DNA of 11,790 nucleotides from Oscillospiraceae bacterium. Lineage in GTDB: Bacteria > Bacillota > Clostridia > Oscillospirales > Acutalibacteraceae. The notes under the pieces were generated by a model that saw only the letters and a list, made by a program, of their open reading frames with translations, ran no database searches and was not told the origin of the DNA. Within the stretch, counting starts at the first letter, position 1. Each line of letters starts with the position of its first letter. Positions 6,474 to 11,391 of the stretch are shown one piece after another. The position numbers and the translations under genes were made by a program. The stretch is from positions 1 through 11,790 of the forward strand of contig CACYHJ010000037.1 in assembly GCA_902774165.1 (NCBI GenBank), given 5' to 3'.

Positions 6474-7027
6474 TAAAAAATGAGAACTACATCGTGATTC
6501 GGGCACGAATGCGGACGGAGCTGAATTTACGCGGAAACGAATTGCTTCTGTTTGCGCTGATCGAAAGCTTCTGCCGGGACGGCGGGTCTTATACCGGATC
6601 ACTTGCATATCTTCAAGAGTGGATCGGACAGTCGAAAAAAACGATTTCCCGGACGCTATCAAGTCTCTGTGAAAAAGGTCTGCTTGTAAAAGATGAACGC
6701 AACGAAGGAGGGAAGAAGGTTTGCGTTTACAGAACAAAGAGTTTTGGGGATGTGGACAAAATGTCCATAGAGGCGGACAACATTTCTCCACGAGAGCGGA
6801 AAAAATGTCCCTCAAATGTGGACAAAAGTTCCCTGAATAATAATAGAGATAACATAGTGAAAAAGAATACAAATAACGGTTCTGTCGATGGGATGGAGAA
6901 ATGTTTACAGAAGAAATATGATTCTGCAGGGCGATTCCCTCCCACTTATGACCTTGCAAAAGCGGAAGCAAAAGCGGCGCAGGGAGCGCCAGTATACAAG
7001 AAACGTCAAGGACGGAGGGGAATTTGA
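6470..7027 (+). CDS. Winged-helix replication-initiator-like protein
   Basis: This 185-residue protein starts with TTG 6470 after GGAGGG (6457-6462), overlapping the previous stop codon by 4 bp. Residues 10-90 form a winged helix like the N-terminal domain of phage and plasmid replication initiators: GNELLLFALIESF, then a recognition region AYLQEWIGQSKKTISRTLSSL and wing GLLVKDERNEGGKKVCVYRT. The rest is low-complexity and polar, with repeats VDKMS, ADNIS and VDKSS. It ends in a basic tail (KKRQGRRG), without a primase or helicase-loader domain. Four DNA repeats inside the gene (6752-6832) followed by AT-rich DNA suggest that the gene contains the origin its product binds. A transcription-regulator role cannot be excluded. 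Confidence 0.7.
   Translation: MIKNENYIVIRARMRTELNLRGNELLLFALIESFCRDGGSYTGSLAYLQEWIGQSKKTISRTLSSLCEKGLLVKDERNEGGKKVCVYRTKSFGDVDKMSIEADNISPRERKKCPSNVDKSSLNNNRDNIVKKNTNNGSVDGMEKCLQKKYDSAGRFPPTYDLAKAEAKAAQGAPVYKKRQGRRGI
6752..6832 (+). repeat. Four iteron-like repeats inside the rep-like gene
   Basis: Four 15-bp copies related to GTGGACAAAATGTCC begin at 6752, 6773, 6796 and 6818, with 0, 4, 2 and 2 mismatches to the first. The first contains a perfect inverted repeat TGGACA-AAA-TGTCCA. Spacing of 21-23 bp is about two helical turns. The third copy is in a different reading frame from the others, so DNA rather than protein sequence appears conserved. AT-rich DNA follows at about 6835-6878, as at a λ-type origin. 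Confidence 0.65.
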
Positions 7028-7485
7028 TGAATGACTCCAACCTTAAATCAAACGACTCACGAACGCCGCAGGAACGCCGAGAAAACGCAAGAAAAGCCGG
7101 TCAGGCGTCAGGCAAGGCGCGACGCAAAAAAGCGGATCTTCGGAAGCTCGCACAAGCGTTTCTTGATGATACATTCACGACATCGAACAATCGCGAACTG
7201 ACCGGTTCAGAAATCGTTTTTAGGTCGATTCTTTTGAACATATCAAATCCATCCTCTCGTAACTGGGGACGCGCTGTTCAATTTCTGATAGACCTGACCG
7301 GCGCGGGTGAGTCCGACGCAGAACGTGGAAAGCGTGAAGCGGAAACAGAACTCTACAGGGCAAGGGCTGCGGCAATCCAAAAATTGCCGGACGCAGATGA
7401 AACCAAAGAAGCAATCGACAATTTGATCGCCGCGTTGAACGTTACGGCGGTCAACGATTGGAATAATTTAGAAAAGAAGGATTAA
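7027..7485 (+). CDS. Terminase small subunit-like phage protein
   Basis: This 152-residue protein starts at ATG 7027, after GGAGGGG, sharing one base with the preceding TGA. The N-terminal RTPQERRENARKAGQASGKARRKKADLRKLAQAFL is the pattern I associate with a protein encoded beside terminase in Clostridia prophages and usually annotated as a small terminase subunit. The middle (about 60-100) is a helical segment, SEIVFRSILLNIS..NWGRAVQFLIDLTG. The C-terminus is helical and charged. If correct, it would bind packaging sites and could direct packaging of the element DNA into a helper phage. No large subunit is present, so it would have to borrow one. The assignment rests on recollection of motifs. 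Confidence 0.5.
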   Translation: MNDSNLKSNDSRTPQERRENARKAGQASGKARRKKADLRKLAQAFLDDTFTTSNNRELTGSEIVFRSILLNISNPSSRNWGRAVQFLIDLTGAGESDAERGKREAETELYRARAAAIQKLPDADETKEAIDNLIAALNVTAVNDWNNLEKKD

Positions 7486-7487
7486 AA

Positions 7488-8183
7488 ATGTACGATTACA
7501 CACAGAGGACAACAAACTTTGCCAACGCTTGGAGCGGCTTCCGCAGAGAACTTCGGGCGATATGGCAGAAATTCGACGAAACCGAAGCCCGGTTAAAGAA
7601 ATATCGGGGATCGGGGGGCTACACGGATGAACTGAATGCCGCAATAAAAGAGCGAGACAATAGCATTGCAGCGCTGCGTGAGCATTATCGCGGGATTTTT
7701 TCGGAGCAGATTGCCGGAATGCGTCAGACGACGCTATCAAGAAAACTTCCGGTTCCGTCTGATGAGGCTGTCAGGCTTCTGTCTGTTTTGAAAATGCGTG
7801 AAACTCTCACGCGTGACGAGCTGACGGCGGCTGCAAGGACATTGCAGGATGATCCTGTCTCTTTGTCCGTCCTTGATGAAATCGGGCGAAATGCGGGCGT
7901 GTACGGCATTCTCGGTAACGTTGAGAATCCGCGCACGGCTCTTGAACATCTGCTGACGCTGGAAAGCGCTGTTGATAAGTTGATGGCTCTTGAAAAATGC
8001 GATAGCCGCGCACAAATGGCTAACAGGGCAAACCCGGATCACGCCGGGTATCGTGAAAACTCAATGTATTCATATCGGGCAGACCGTGACTTTGCTTCAA
8101 CGAAAGAGCTGTTTGAATATGAGGGTGGCGTTGGCAATTTTGATGAATTTGCAAAAATCGTGAACGGGGGTGATACTGAATGA
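7488..8183 (+). CDS. Unknown element protein with N-terminal coiled coil
   Basis: This 231-residue protein begins 2 bp after the preceding stop codon. I do not recognise the family. Residues 15-75 look like a coiled-coil helical region rich in Arg and Glu (RRELRAIWQKFDETEARLKK; DELNAAIKERDNSIAALREHYR). A helical middle follows (about 90-170: VRLLSVLKMRETLTRDELTA). The tail is acidic and polar, rich in Asp, Asn and Tyr. There is no signal peptide or membrane segment. Its position after a terminase-like gene suggests a phage-structural or capsid-interfering role, but no motif proves it. It overlaps the next gene by 4 bp (ATGA). Confidence 0.75.
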   Translation: MYDYTQRTTNFANAWSGFRRELRAIWQKFDETEARLKKYRGSGGYTDELNAAIKERDNSIAALREHYRGIFSEQIAGMRQTTLSRKLPVPSDEAVRLLSVLKMRETLTRDELTAAARTLQDDPVSLSVLDEIGRNAGVYGILGNVENPRTALEHLLTLESAVDKLMALEKCDSRAQMANRANPDHAGYRENSMYSYRADRDFASTKELFEYEGGVGNFDEFAKIVNGGDTE

Positions 8184-8404
8184 AACTTGTGAAAACGTAT
8201 CTGCGAGGCAAACGCACGGTATTTTCTATCGTTGAAGGGTCGGACAGGCTTGCGGACTTCGCGACGCTTGAAGATGCTGCGTTTTGCTTTCGTTACTTGA
8301 CCGGCGGCGATATGACGCCGGAAGAACGTCTCGGCGCGCTGGAACTGTTCAGGCAATGCGACGAACGCACCAGAGATGCACGGAAAGCAAAAGACGGTAT
8401 ATGA
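8180..8404 (+). CDS. Small unknown protein, last gene of the rightward operon
   Basis: This 74-residue protein overlaps the upstream stop codon (ATGA) and has GGGGG upstream. It starts MKLVKTYLRGKRTVFSIVEG, probably a small beta-hairpin, followed by helical sequence ATLEDAAFCFRYL and TPEERLGALELFRQCDERTRDARK. I see no known family. The hairpin at 8415-8438 lies 10 bp after the stop codon and closes the operon. Confidence 0.65.
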   Translation: MKLVKTYLRGKRTVFSIVEGSDRLADFATLEDAAFCFRYLTGGDMTPEERLGALELFRQCDERTRDARKAKDGI

Positions 8405-8414
8405 GATTGACGGA

Positions 8415-8438
8415 AAGCCGCTCCATTCGGGGCGGCTT
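8415..8438. terminator. Hairpin between convergent genes (copy 1)
   Basis: AAGCCGCTCC and GGGGCGGCTT form a 10-bp stem (one T-G pair) with loop ATTC. It lies between the rightward operon and the leftward 86-aa gene, so it may terminate both, although T-runs are weak (CACTTATTT on the plus strand). A 22-bp core (8417-8438) recurs exactly at 9674-9695. Confidence 0.6.
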
Positions 8439-8441
8439 CAC

Positions 8442-8702
8442 TTATTTGATATAAAAACCACAGGGCGCGATATCACGTCTTACAATATTCCCGAAATCAT
8501 CATAACGCCAAATCTCACCACAATCAGCAGCTCGCAGATAGTTTTCAAGGCAACGTATACACGCCTCGTCAGCATCATCATTTACATATTTACAAAGATA
8601 CATCGTGGGATAACGGGGGCATTGGTCGTGGAGAATGTCTTGCGCGGCTTCGTACATTGACACCTTTTTAATCACAGTATCAGTTCGATTTGTCAATTTC
8701 AT
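8442..8702 (-). CDS. Unknown 86-residue cysteine-rich protein
   Basis: I chose the ATG at 8702 because AAAAGGAGC precedes it at proper spacing. An upstream in-frame ATG at 8777 has no site and lies inside the palindromic operator. The protein has six cysteines (28, 37, 48, 51, 61, 81) including CIRC (48-51). Its core reads YEAAQDILHDQCPRYP...YVNDDADEACIRCLENYL, followed by an aromatic, charged tail. I know no family for it; a small metal-binding or partner-binding accessory protein is possible. It is transcribed away from the RHH operon, and its predicted promoter is overlapped by the operator at 8751-8780. Confidence 0.65.
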   Translation of the reverse strand: MKLTNRTDTVIKKVSMYEAAQDILHDQCPRYPTMYLCKYVNDDADEACIRCLENYLRAADCGEIWRYDDFGNIVRRDIAPCGFYIK

Positions 8703-8747
8703 AATATCGCTCCTTTTCTTGTTTTGGATACAGAGATATCCGGATAA

Positions 8748-8777
8748 ATTATATTGTATATTGAATGCAATATACAA
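8748..8777 (-). promoter_or_regulatory. Promoter of the 86-aa gene
   Basis: On the minus strand TATAAT (8748-8753) is preceded by TTGTAT (8772-8777) with an 18-bp spacer. The large palindrome 8751-8780 lies over the whole promoter. The -10 match is good and the -35 moderate. Confidence 0.55.
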
Positions 8778-8780
8778 TAT
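8751..8780. promoter_or_regulatory. Operator: 13-bp-arm palindrome
   Basis: ATATTGTATATTG (8751-8763) and CAATATACAATAT (8768-8780) are perfect inverted repeats around AATG. The inner core ATATTG-N4-CAATAT is shared with the site at 8833-8848. The palindrome is AT-rich with no T-run, so it is an operator rather than a terminator. The adjacent ribbon-helix-helix protein is the likely ligand. Confidence 0.7.
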
Positions 8781-8832
8781 TAAACATTAACAATAATCAA
8801 CTGTTCTTTTTAATTATTCCTGTAAACCTTGT

Positions 8833-8848
8833 ATATTGATTGCAATAT
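8833..8848. promoter_or_regulatory. Operator 2, ATATTG-ATTG-CAATAT
   Basis: This is a perfect 6-bp inverted repeat with a 4-bp centre, matching the core of the palindrome 75 bp upstream. It overlaps the -35 box of the rightward RHH promoter, so the RHH protein probably represses its own operon here. Confidence 0.65.
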
Positions 8849-8864
8849 CATTCTGTCCTATAAT
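8836..8864 (+). promoter_or_regulatory. Promoter of the RHH-DUF4258-YgiT operon
   Basis: TTGATT (8836-8841) and TATAAT (8859-8864) are 17 bp apart, followed by GGAGG and the ATG at 8882. Operator 2 overlaps the -35 box. Confidence 0.8.
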
Positions 8865-8881
8865 TAATCAGGAGGCGTATT

Positions 8882-9094
8882 ATGGCAAATAGAAAATACA
8901 GTCAGGCGCAGAACAGGGCTACACAAAAGTATATTCGTGAGAATTACGACAGCGTTGTGATTCGTATGCCAAAAGGAAAAAAAGACAAGATCCGGGATTT
9001 TGCGAAAGAGAACGGAGAGAGTATGAACGGATTTGTCAACCGGGCAATCGATGAAACAATAGCGCGGGAAAGCTCCGGTAATACAGAAGAATGA
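8882..9094 (+). CDS. Ribbon-helix-helix DNA-binding protein
   Basis: This 70-residue protein has GGAGG 6 bp before its ATG. A basic N-terminal arm (1-20) precedes a predicted beta-strand DSVVIRMP (23-30). Two helices follow, KKDKIRDFAKENG and SMNGFVNRAIDETIARE, which is the Arc/CopG-like ribbon-helix-helix order. Such proteins bind palindromic operators as dimers and often act as antitoxins or autoregulators. It lies 9 bp upstream of the DUF4258 gene, in one operon behind a promoter carrying the ATATTG-N4-CAATAT sites. It probably represses this operon and the divergent 86-aa gene. It may be the DNA-binding third part of the toxin-antitoxin module, since the YgiT-like partner has no HTH. Confidence 0.85.
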   Translation: MANRKYSQAQNRATQKYIRENYDSVVIRMPKGKKDKIRDFAKENGESMNGFVNRAIDETIARESSGNTEE

Positions 9095-9103
9095 GGGCAT
9101 ATA

Positions 9104-9427
9104 ATGGAATTGGATATTGAATTATTACGCAAGATATGCGATAATGGTATTATCCATTGGAGCGTTCACGCGTCCGAACAGATCCAAAAGCGCGGGATTT
9201 TTCGCGACGATGTGATAAACGCAATCAATACGGGAAAAATAATCGAACAGTACCCGGACGCATACCCATTTCCCGCCTGTTTGGTTTTTGGCTTGAATGT
9301 TGGCGGTGAATATATTCACGTTGTTGCCGGGTTCGACGGCAGCGCAATTTATATTATAACGGCGTATTATCCGACGCCGGACAAATTTGAAGATGATCTT
9401 ATAACAAGAAAGGAGCCGAAAGAATGA
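9104..9427 (+). CDS. DUF4258 protein, putative toxin
   Basis: This 107-residue protein has GAGGG 4 bp before its ATG. It shows the DUF4258 pattern: HWSVHASEQIQKRGIFRDDVINAI (18-41), then GKIIEQYPDAYPFPACLVFG (44-63), YIHVVAGFDGSAIYIITAYYP (70-90). Conserved H22, R30, H72 and Y88 positions are present. DUF4258 resembles RelE/BrnT-type small RNases and is often encoded before a YgiT-type zinc-finger gene, as here. It is therefore read as the toxin of a type II system, but its activity is unproven. The stop codon overlaps the next ATG by 4 bp. A decayed copy of the gene lies outside the element at 10024. Confidence 0.8.
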   Translation: MELDIELLRKICDNGIIHWSVHASEQIQKRGIFRDDVINAINTGKIIEQYPDAYPFPACLVFGLNVGGEYIHVVAGFDGSAIYIITAYYPTPDKFEDDLITRKEPKE

Positions 9428-9657
9428 ACACTTGTTTTCACTGTAAAGGCTGCGTTGAGCCTTCGACAAGGACGCACGTTGTCGATCTTGATAAATGTAT
9501 CGTGATTATCCGCAATGTTCCGTGTATGGAGTGTACGCAGTGCGGAGAGGCGTATTATTCCGACGAGGTTCAGAAGCGTCTTGACGAGATCGTGAAAACC
9601 GTCAGCAGCGTTATGACGGAGATCGCCGTTGTGGAGTATTCCGGCTCGGCGGCATAA
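9424..9657 (+). CDS. YgiT-type zinc-finger protein, putative antitoxin
   Basis: This 77-residue protein has an N-terminal zinc-binding domain like that of MqsA/YgiT: CFHC (4-7) and ECTQCGEAYYSDEV with C37 and C40, plus extra cysteines C10, C25 and C34. A helix QKRLDEIVKTVSSVMTEI follows. The C-terminal HTH of full MqsA is absent. In MqsA the zinc domain binds the toxin, so this protein probably neutralises the DUF4258 protein, with DNA binding left to the RHH protein. The ATGA overlap with the toxin gene ensures coupled translation. The terminator at 9671 closes the operon. Confidence 0.82.
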   Translation: MNTCFHCKGCVEPSTRTHVVDLDKCIVIIRNVPCMECTQCGEAYYSDEVQKRLDEIVKTVSSVMTEIAVVEYSGSAA

Positions 9658-9670
9658 GAAACAGATCGGG

Positions 9671-9697
9671 AAGGCCGCTCCATTCGGGGCGGCTTTT
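9671..9697 (+). terminator. Terminator of the toxin-antitoxin operon (hairpin copy 2)
   Basis: An 11-bp stem (including T-G pairs) with loop ATTC and core CCGCTCCATTCGGGGCGG is followed by TTTT, 13 bp after the YgiT-like stop codon. It is the same hairpin as at 8415-8438. The T-run here is better, so this copy is the more convincing terminator. Confidence 0.75.
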
Positions 9698-9730
9698 GTC
9701 GTGTCCGCAGCAATTGAAACGATGCTGATT

Positions 9731-9782
9731 TTGGTCTTTACCTGGTCTTTATTTGGTCTTTATTCTCGTGCTTGGTCTTTAT
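9731..9782 (+). promoter_or_regulatory. Right integrase arm-type sites, four direct repeats
   Basis: Copies of TTGGTCTTTAT start at 9731 (last base C), 9742 (first base C), 9753 and 9772. The first three abut with an 11-bp pitch and the fourth is 19 bp further on. All have the same orientation as the two left-end copies. They lie about 100 bp inside attR. The arm-binding role is inferred from position and from the integrase N-terminal domain. The rest of 9698-9878 holds nothing else I recognise. Confidence 0.75.
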
Positions 9783-9878
9783 TTTTTCGTAAGCGGAGAG
9801 AAATGGCAAACAGCAAAAAACGGCTCTGAATCAACGATTATTCAATTTTATAAAACGTCATAAAATGCAATTATTACT

Positions 9879-9924
9879 ATTCGTAATGCGCAGGTCGTCG
9901 GTTCGAGTCCGACTACCAGCTCCA
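9879..9924 (+). repeat. attR: duplicated 3' part of tRNA-Thr
   Basis: These 46 bases are identical to 3577-3622 and run from the anticodon loop to CCA. No 5' half precedes them (upstream is ATTATTACT), so this is not a functional tRNA. This is the chromosomal 3' half pushed away by the insertion. Confidence 0.95.
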
Positions 9925-9926
9925 TG

Positions 9927-9957
9927 AAAAAAGCACTTCTTCGGGAGTGCTTTTTTT
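9927..9957 (+). terminator. Original tRNA-Thr terminator, displaced by the element
   Basis: AAAAAAGCACTTC and GGAGTGCTTTTTT pair around a TTCG tetraloop closed by C-G, ending in a run of seven T. It starts 3 bp after the CCA of attR, the same distance as the element-borne terminator has from the intact tRNA. This placement suggests that it terminated the tRNA before integration. Confidence 0.9.
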
Positions 9958-10023
9958 AATGTTGCCGCCTCTACGGGGCTGAGAAGGGAATGAAAACGCT
10001 CGCCGAGGAAGGAATTGAATATC

Positions 10024-10153
10024 ATGGAATTGGATATTGAATTCTTACCAAAGATATGCGATAATGATATTATACGACGCAGGACAAATCCGAAGATGAT
10101 CTTATGAGAAGAAGGGCGGCGGAAGAAGAAGCGCTTGTTTTGCGCTGTAACGG
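10024..10153 (+). pseudogene. Decayed, internally deleted copy of the DUF4258-YgiT gene pair
   Basis: The first 52 bases (from ATG 10024) match the start of the intact DUF4258 gene at 9104 with a few substitutions. The sequence then jumps to its 3' end: 10076-10141 aligns without gaps to 9373-9438, covering the toxin C-terminus and the first codons of the YgiT gene. The join corresponds to two TATTATCC repeats in the intact gene (9148-9155 and 9365-9372), giving a 217-bp frameshifting deletion. The remnant reads only 27 codons before TGA. The YgiT ATG is destroyed. It lies outside attR, so it is a relic separate from the present element. Confidence 0.8.
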
Positions 10154-10189
10154 TATAGGAAAAATATCTCAGAAACAGGAGGAAAAACG

Positions 10190-11371
10190 ATGAAAAAACT
10201 ATCTTTACGCGTTTTGACCGTTCTTTTATCAATCGGGCTTACCGTTTCCGTCTTCGGCGGCTGCGCCGACAGGGCGGATCACGCAGACCCTTCGGCGAAG
10301 CCGACAGCCTCCGATTTCGCGATTATTCACGAAACCGAGTTCGGCGGAATCTACATCGAAACCGCGATCGACGATTTCAACGCCCTCGGCTTTGCCTACG
10401 GCGACAGCGTCGACGTTTCGTTTTCAAACGGCTATCGGATGCCGGACCTTCCGTATTACAACGGCTATTACACACAGACGGGAGAACCGCTCGTCGTTGC
10501 GTACCCGGGCTATCCTTACGTCAAGGTGTGCATCAACAACGGGGATGATCTGTGGAAAATTGCGGCTATTGACGAAAACACCACCGTCACCGTATCGCTG
10601 AACGAACAGGGAAAATACAGGGACCTTCAGAACGCGCGGGATATTCACTATACCGATGAAAGAAACGACTATGAGAGCGACGGGATTTTCGCCAATTTCC
10701 GCAGCATCGGCGTGAGCACGATGAAAGAGAATTTCGTGTACCGCAGCGCTTCTCCCTGTGACAATCAGCATAACCGGGCGTCGTTCGTAAACAAGCTGAT
10801 CGAACAGGCGGGCGTGAAATATATTGTCAATCTTGCGGACAATGAGGAGAAGATACAGGGCTATCTGTCTGATGAGAATTTTGAATGCGATTATTTCCGG
10901 TCTCTTTATGAAAACGGGAACGTGCTTGCTCTTGCGATGAATATGAATTTCGGCTCCGACGAATTCCGGCGGAAGGCGGCCCGGGGGTTAACGGCAATGA
11001 CGGAGCACGACGGCCCGTTTCTTGTCCACTGTACCGAAGGGAAAGACAGAACCGGCTTTCTGTGCATGCTGCTTGAAGCGCTCAGCGGCGCGGAATACCG
11101 GGAAATTGTCAACGATTATATGATTACCTACGATAATTATTACGGAATCAATGAAAAAGACGAGAAGGAAAAATATGACATTATCGTGGAAAACGTGCTG
11201 GACCCGATGATCCGGAGTATCGTCGGCGACGACAGCGTTGACATTACTGCCGCCGATCTTTCCGGATACGCCGGGGATTATCTGCTTTCGGGCGGCATGA
11301 GCGCAGAGCAGATTTCCGCCCTGAAGGCGGCAATTCGCCCTGCCGCGGAGAATTCCGGCGCGGCGGCATAA
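10190..11371 (+). CDS. Lipoprotein tyrosine phosphatase
   Basis: This 393-residue protein starts at ATG 10190 after AGGAGG. An N-terminal signal peptide (KKLSLRVLTVLLSIGLTVSV) ends in the lipobox-like VFGGC with C25, so it is probably anchored outside the membrane. Residues about 42-140 form a beta-rich domain (GDSVDVSFSNGYRMPDLPYY and following) that I recall preceding phosphatase domains in Clostridia, somewhat like the C-terminal domain of SAM hydroxide adenosyltransferases. Residues about 165-340 are a PTP/DSP domain with the P-loop HCTEGKDRTG: nucleophile C281 and R287. D233/D258 regions could supply the general acid. Codon use is intermediate between the element and the chromosome. The kinase-family gene follows after 20 bp. 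No clear promoter is visible, except a weak TTGAAT-17-GATAAT (10037-10065) inside the pseudogene. Confidence 0.88.
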   Translation: MKKLSLRVLTVLLSIGLTVSVFGGCADRADHADPSAKPTASDFAIIHETEFGGIYIETAIDDFNALGFAYGDSVDVSFSNGYRMPDLPYYNGYYTQTGEPLVVAYPGYPYVKVCINNGDDLWKIAAIDENTTVTVSLNEQGKYRDLQNARDIHYTDERNDYESDGIFANFRSIGVSTMKENFVYRSASPCDNQHNRASFVNKLIEQAGVKYIVNLADNEEKIQGYLSDENFECDYFRSLYENGNVLALAMNMNFGSDEFRRKAARGLTAMTEHDGPFLVHCTEGKDRTGFLCMLLEALSGAEYREIVNDYMITYDNYYGINEKDEKEKYDIIVENVLDPMIRSIVGDDSVDITAADLSGYAGDYLLSGGMSAEQISALKAAIRPAAENSGAAA

Positions 11372-11391
11372 CAAAGAACGGGGGATCCGAC

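Larger units (their letters stand above)
3577..9924. mobile_element. Small integrative element in tRNA-Thr, phage-satellite-like
   Basis: The element is bounded by a perfect 46-bp direct repeat of the tRNA 3' end, with the integrase next to the left end, and gives about 6.3 kb after removing one repeat. Inside it carries integrase, XRE repressor, two operators, excisionase-like protein, replication-initiator-like protein with iterons, a terminase-small-subunit-like protein, three unknown genes and a toxin-antitoxin-like operon. Base composition is clearly more AT-rich than manA/ABC-F. No relaxase, coupling protein, type IV secretion, capsid, portal, tail or lysis gene is recognisable, so it cannot move between cells unaided. 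Gene order resembles phage-inducible chromosomal islands but is unusually short. A decayed or mobilisable element is the main alternative. The boundaries are near certain, the satellite reading is inference. Confidence 0.9.

Noticed and set aside
8703..8777. A longer start (ATG at 8777) for the 86-aa protein
   Set aside because: The extension would lie over the predicted promoter and palindrome and lacks a ribosome binding site, while ATG 8702 has AAAAGGAGC.
8751..8780. The long AT-rich palindrome as a transcription terminator
   Set aside because: It lies upstream of two divergent genes, has no GC-rich stem or T-run, and its core is repeated at the second promoter, so an operator fits better.
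9629..9829. A 66-codon plus-strand frame across the operon terminator and arm sites
   Set aside because: It runs through a hairpin terminator and tandem repeats, has no good ribosome binding site and no recognisable sequence.
3577..9924. The island as an integrative conjugative element or complete prophage
   Set aside because: No relaxase, coupling or secretion gene, and no large terminase, portal, capsid, tail or lysis gene can be seen in the 6.3 kb.
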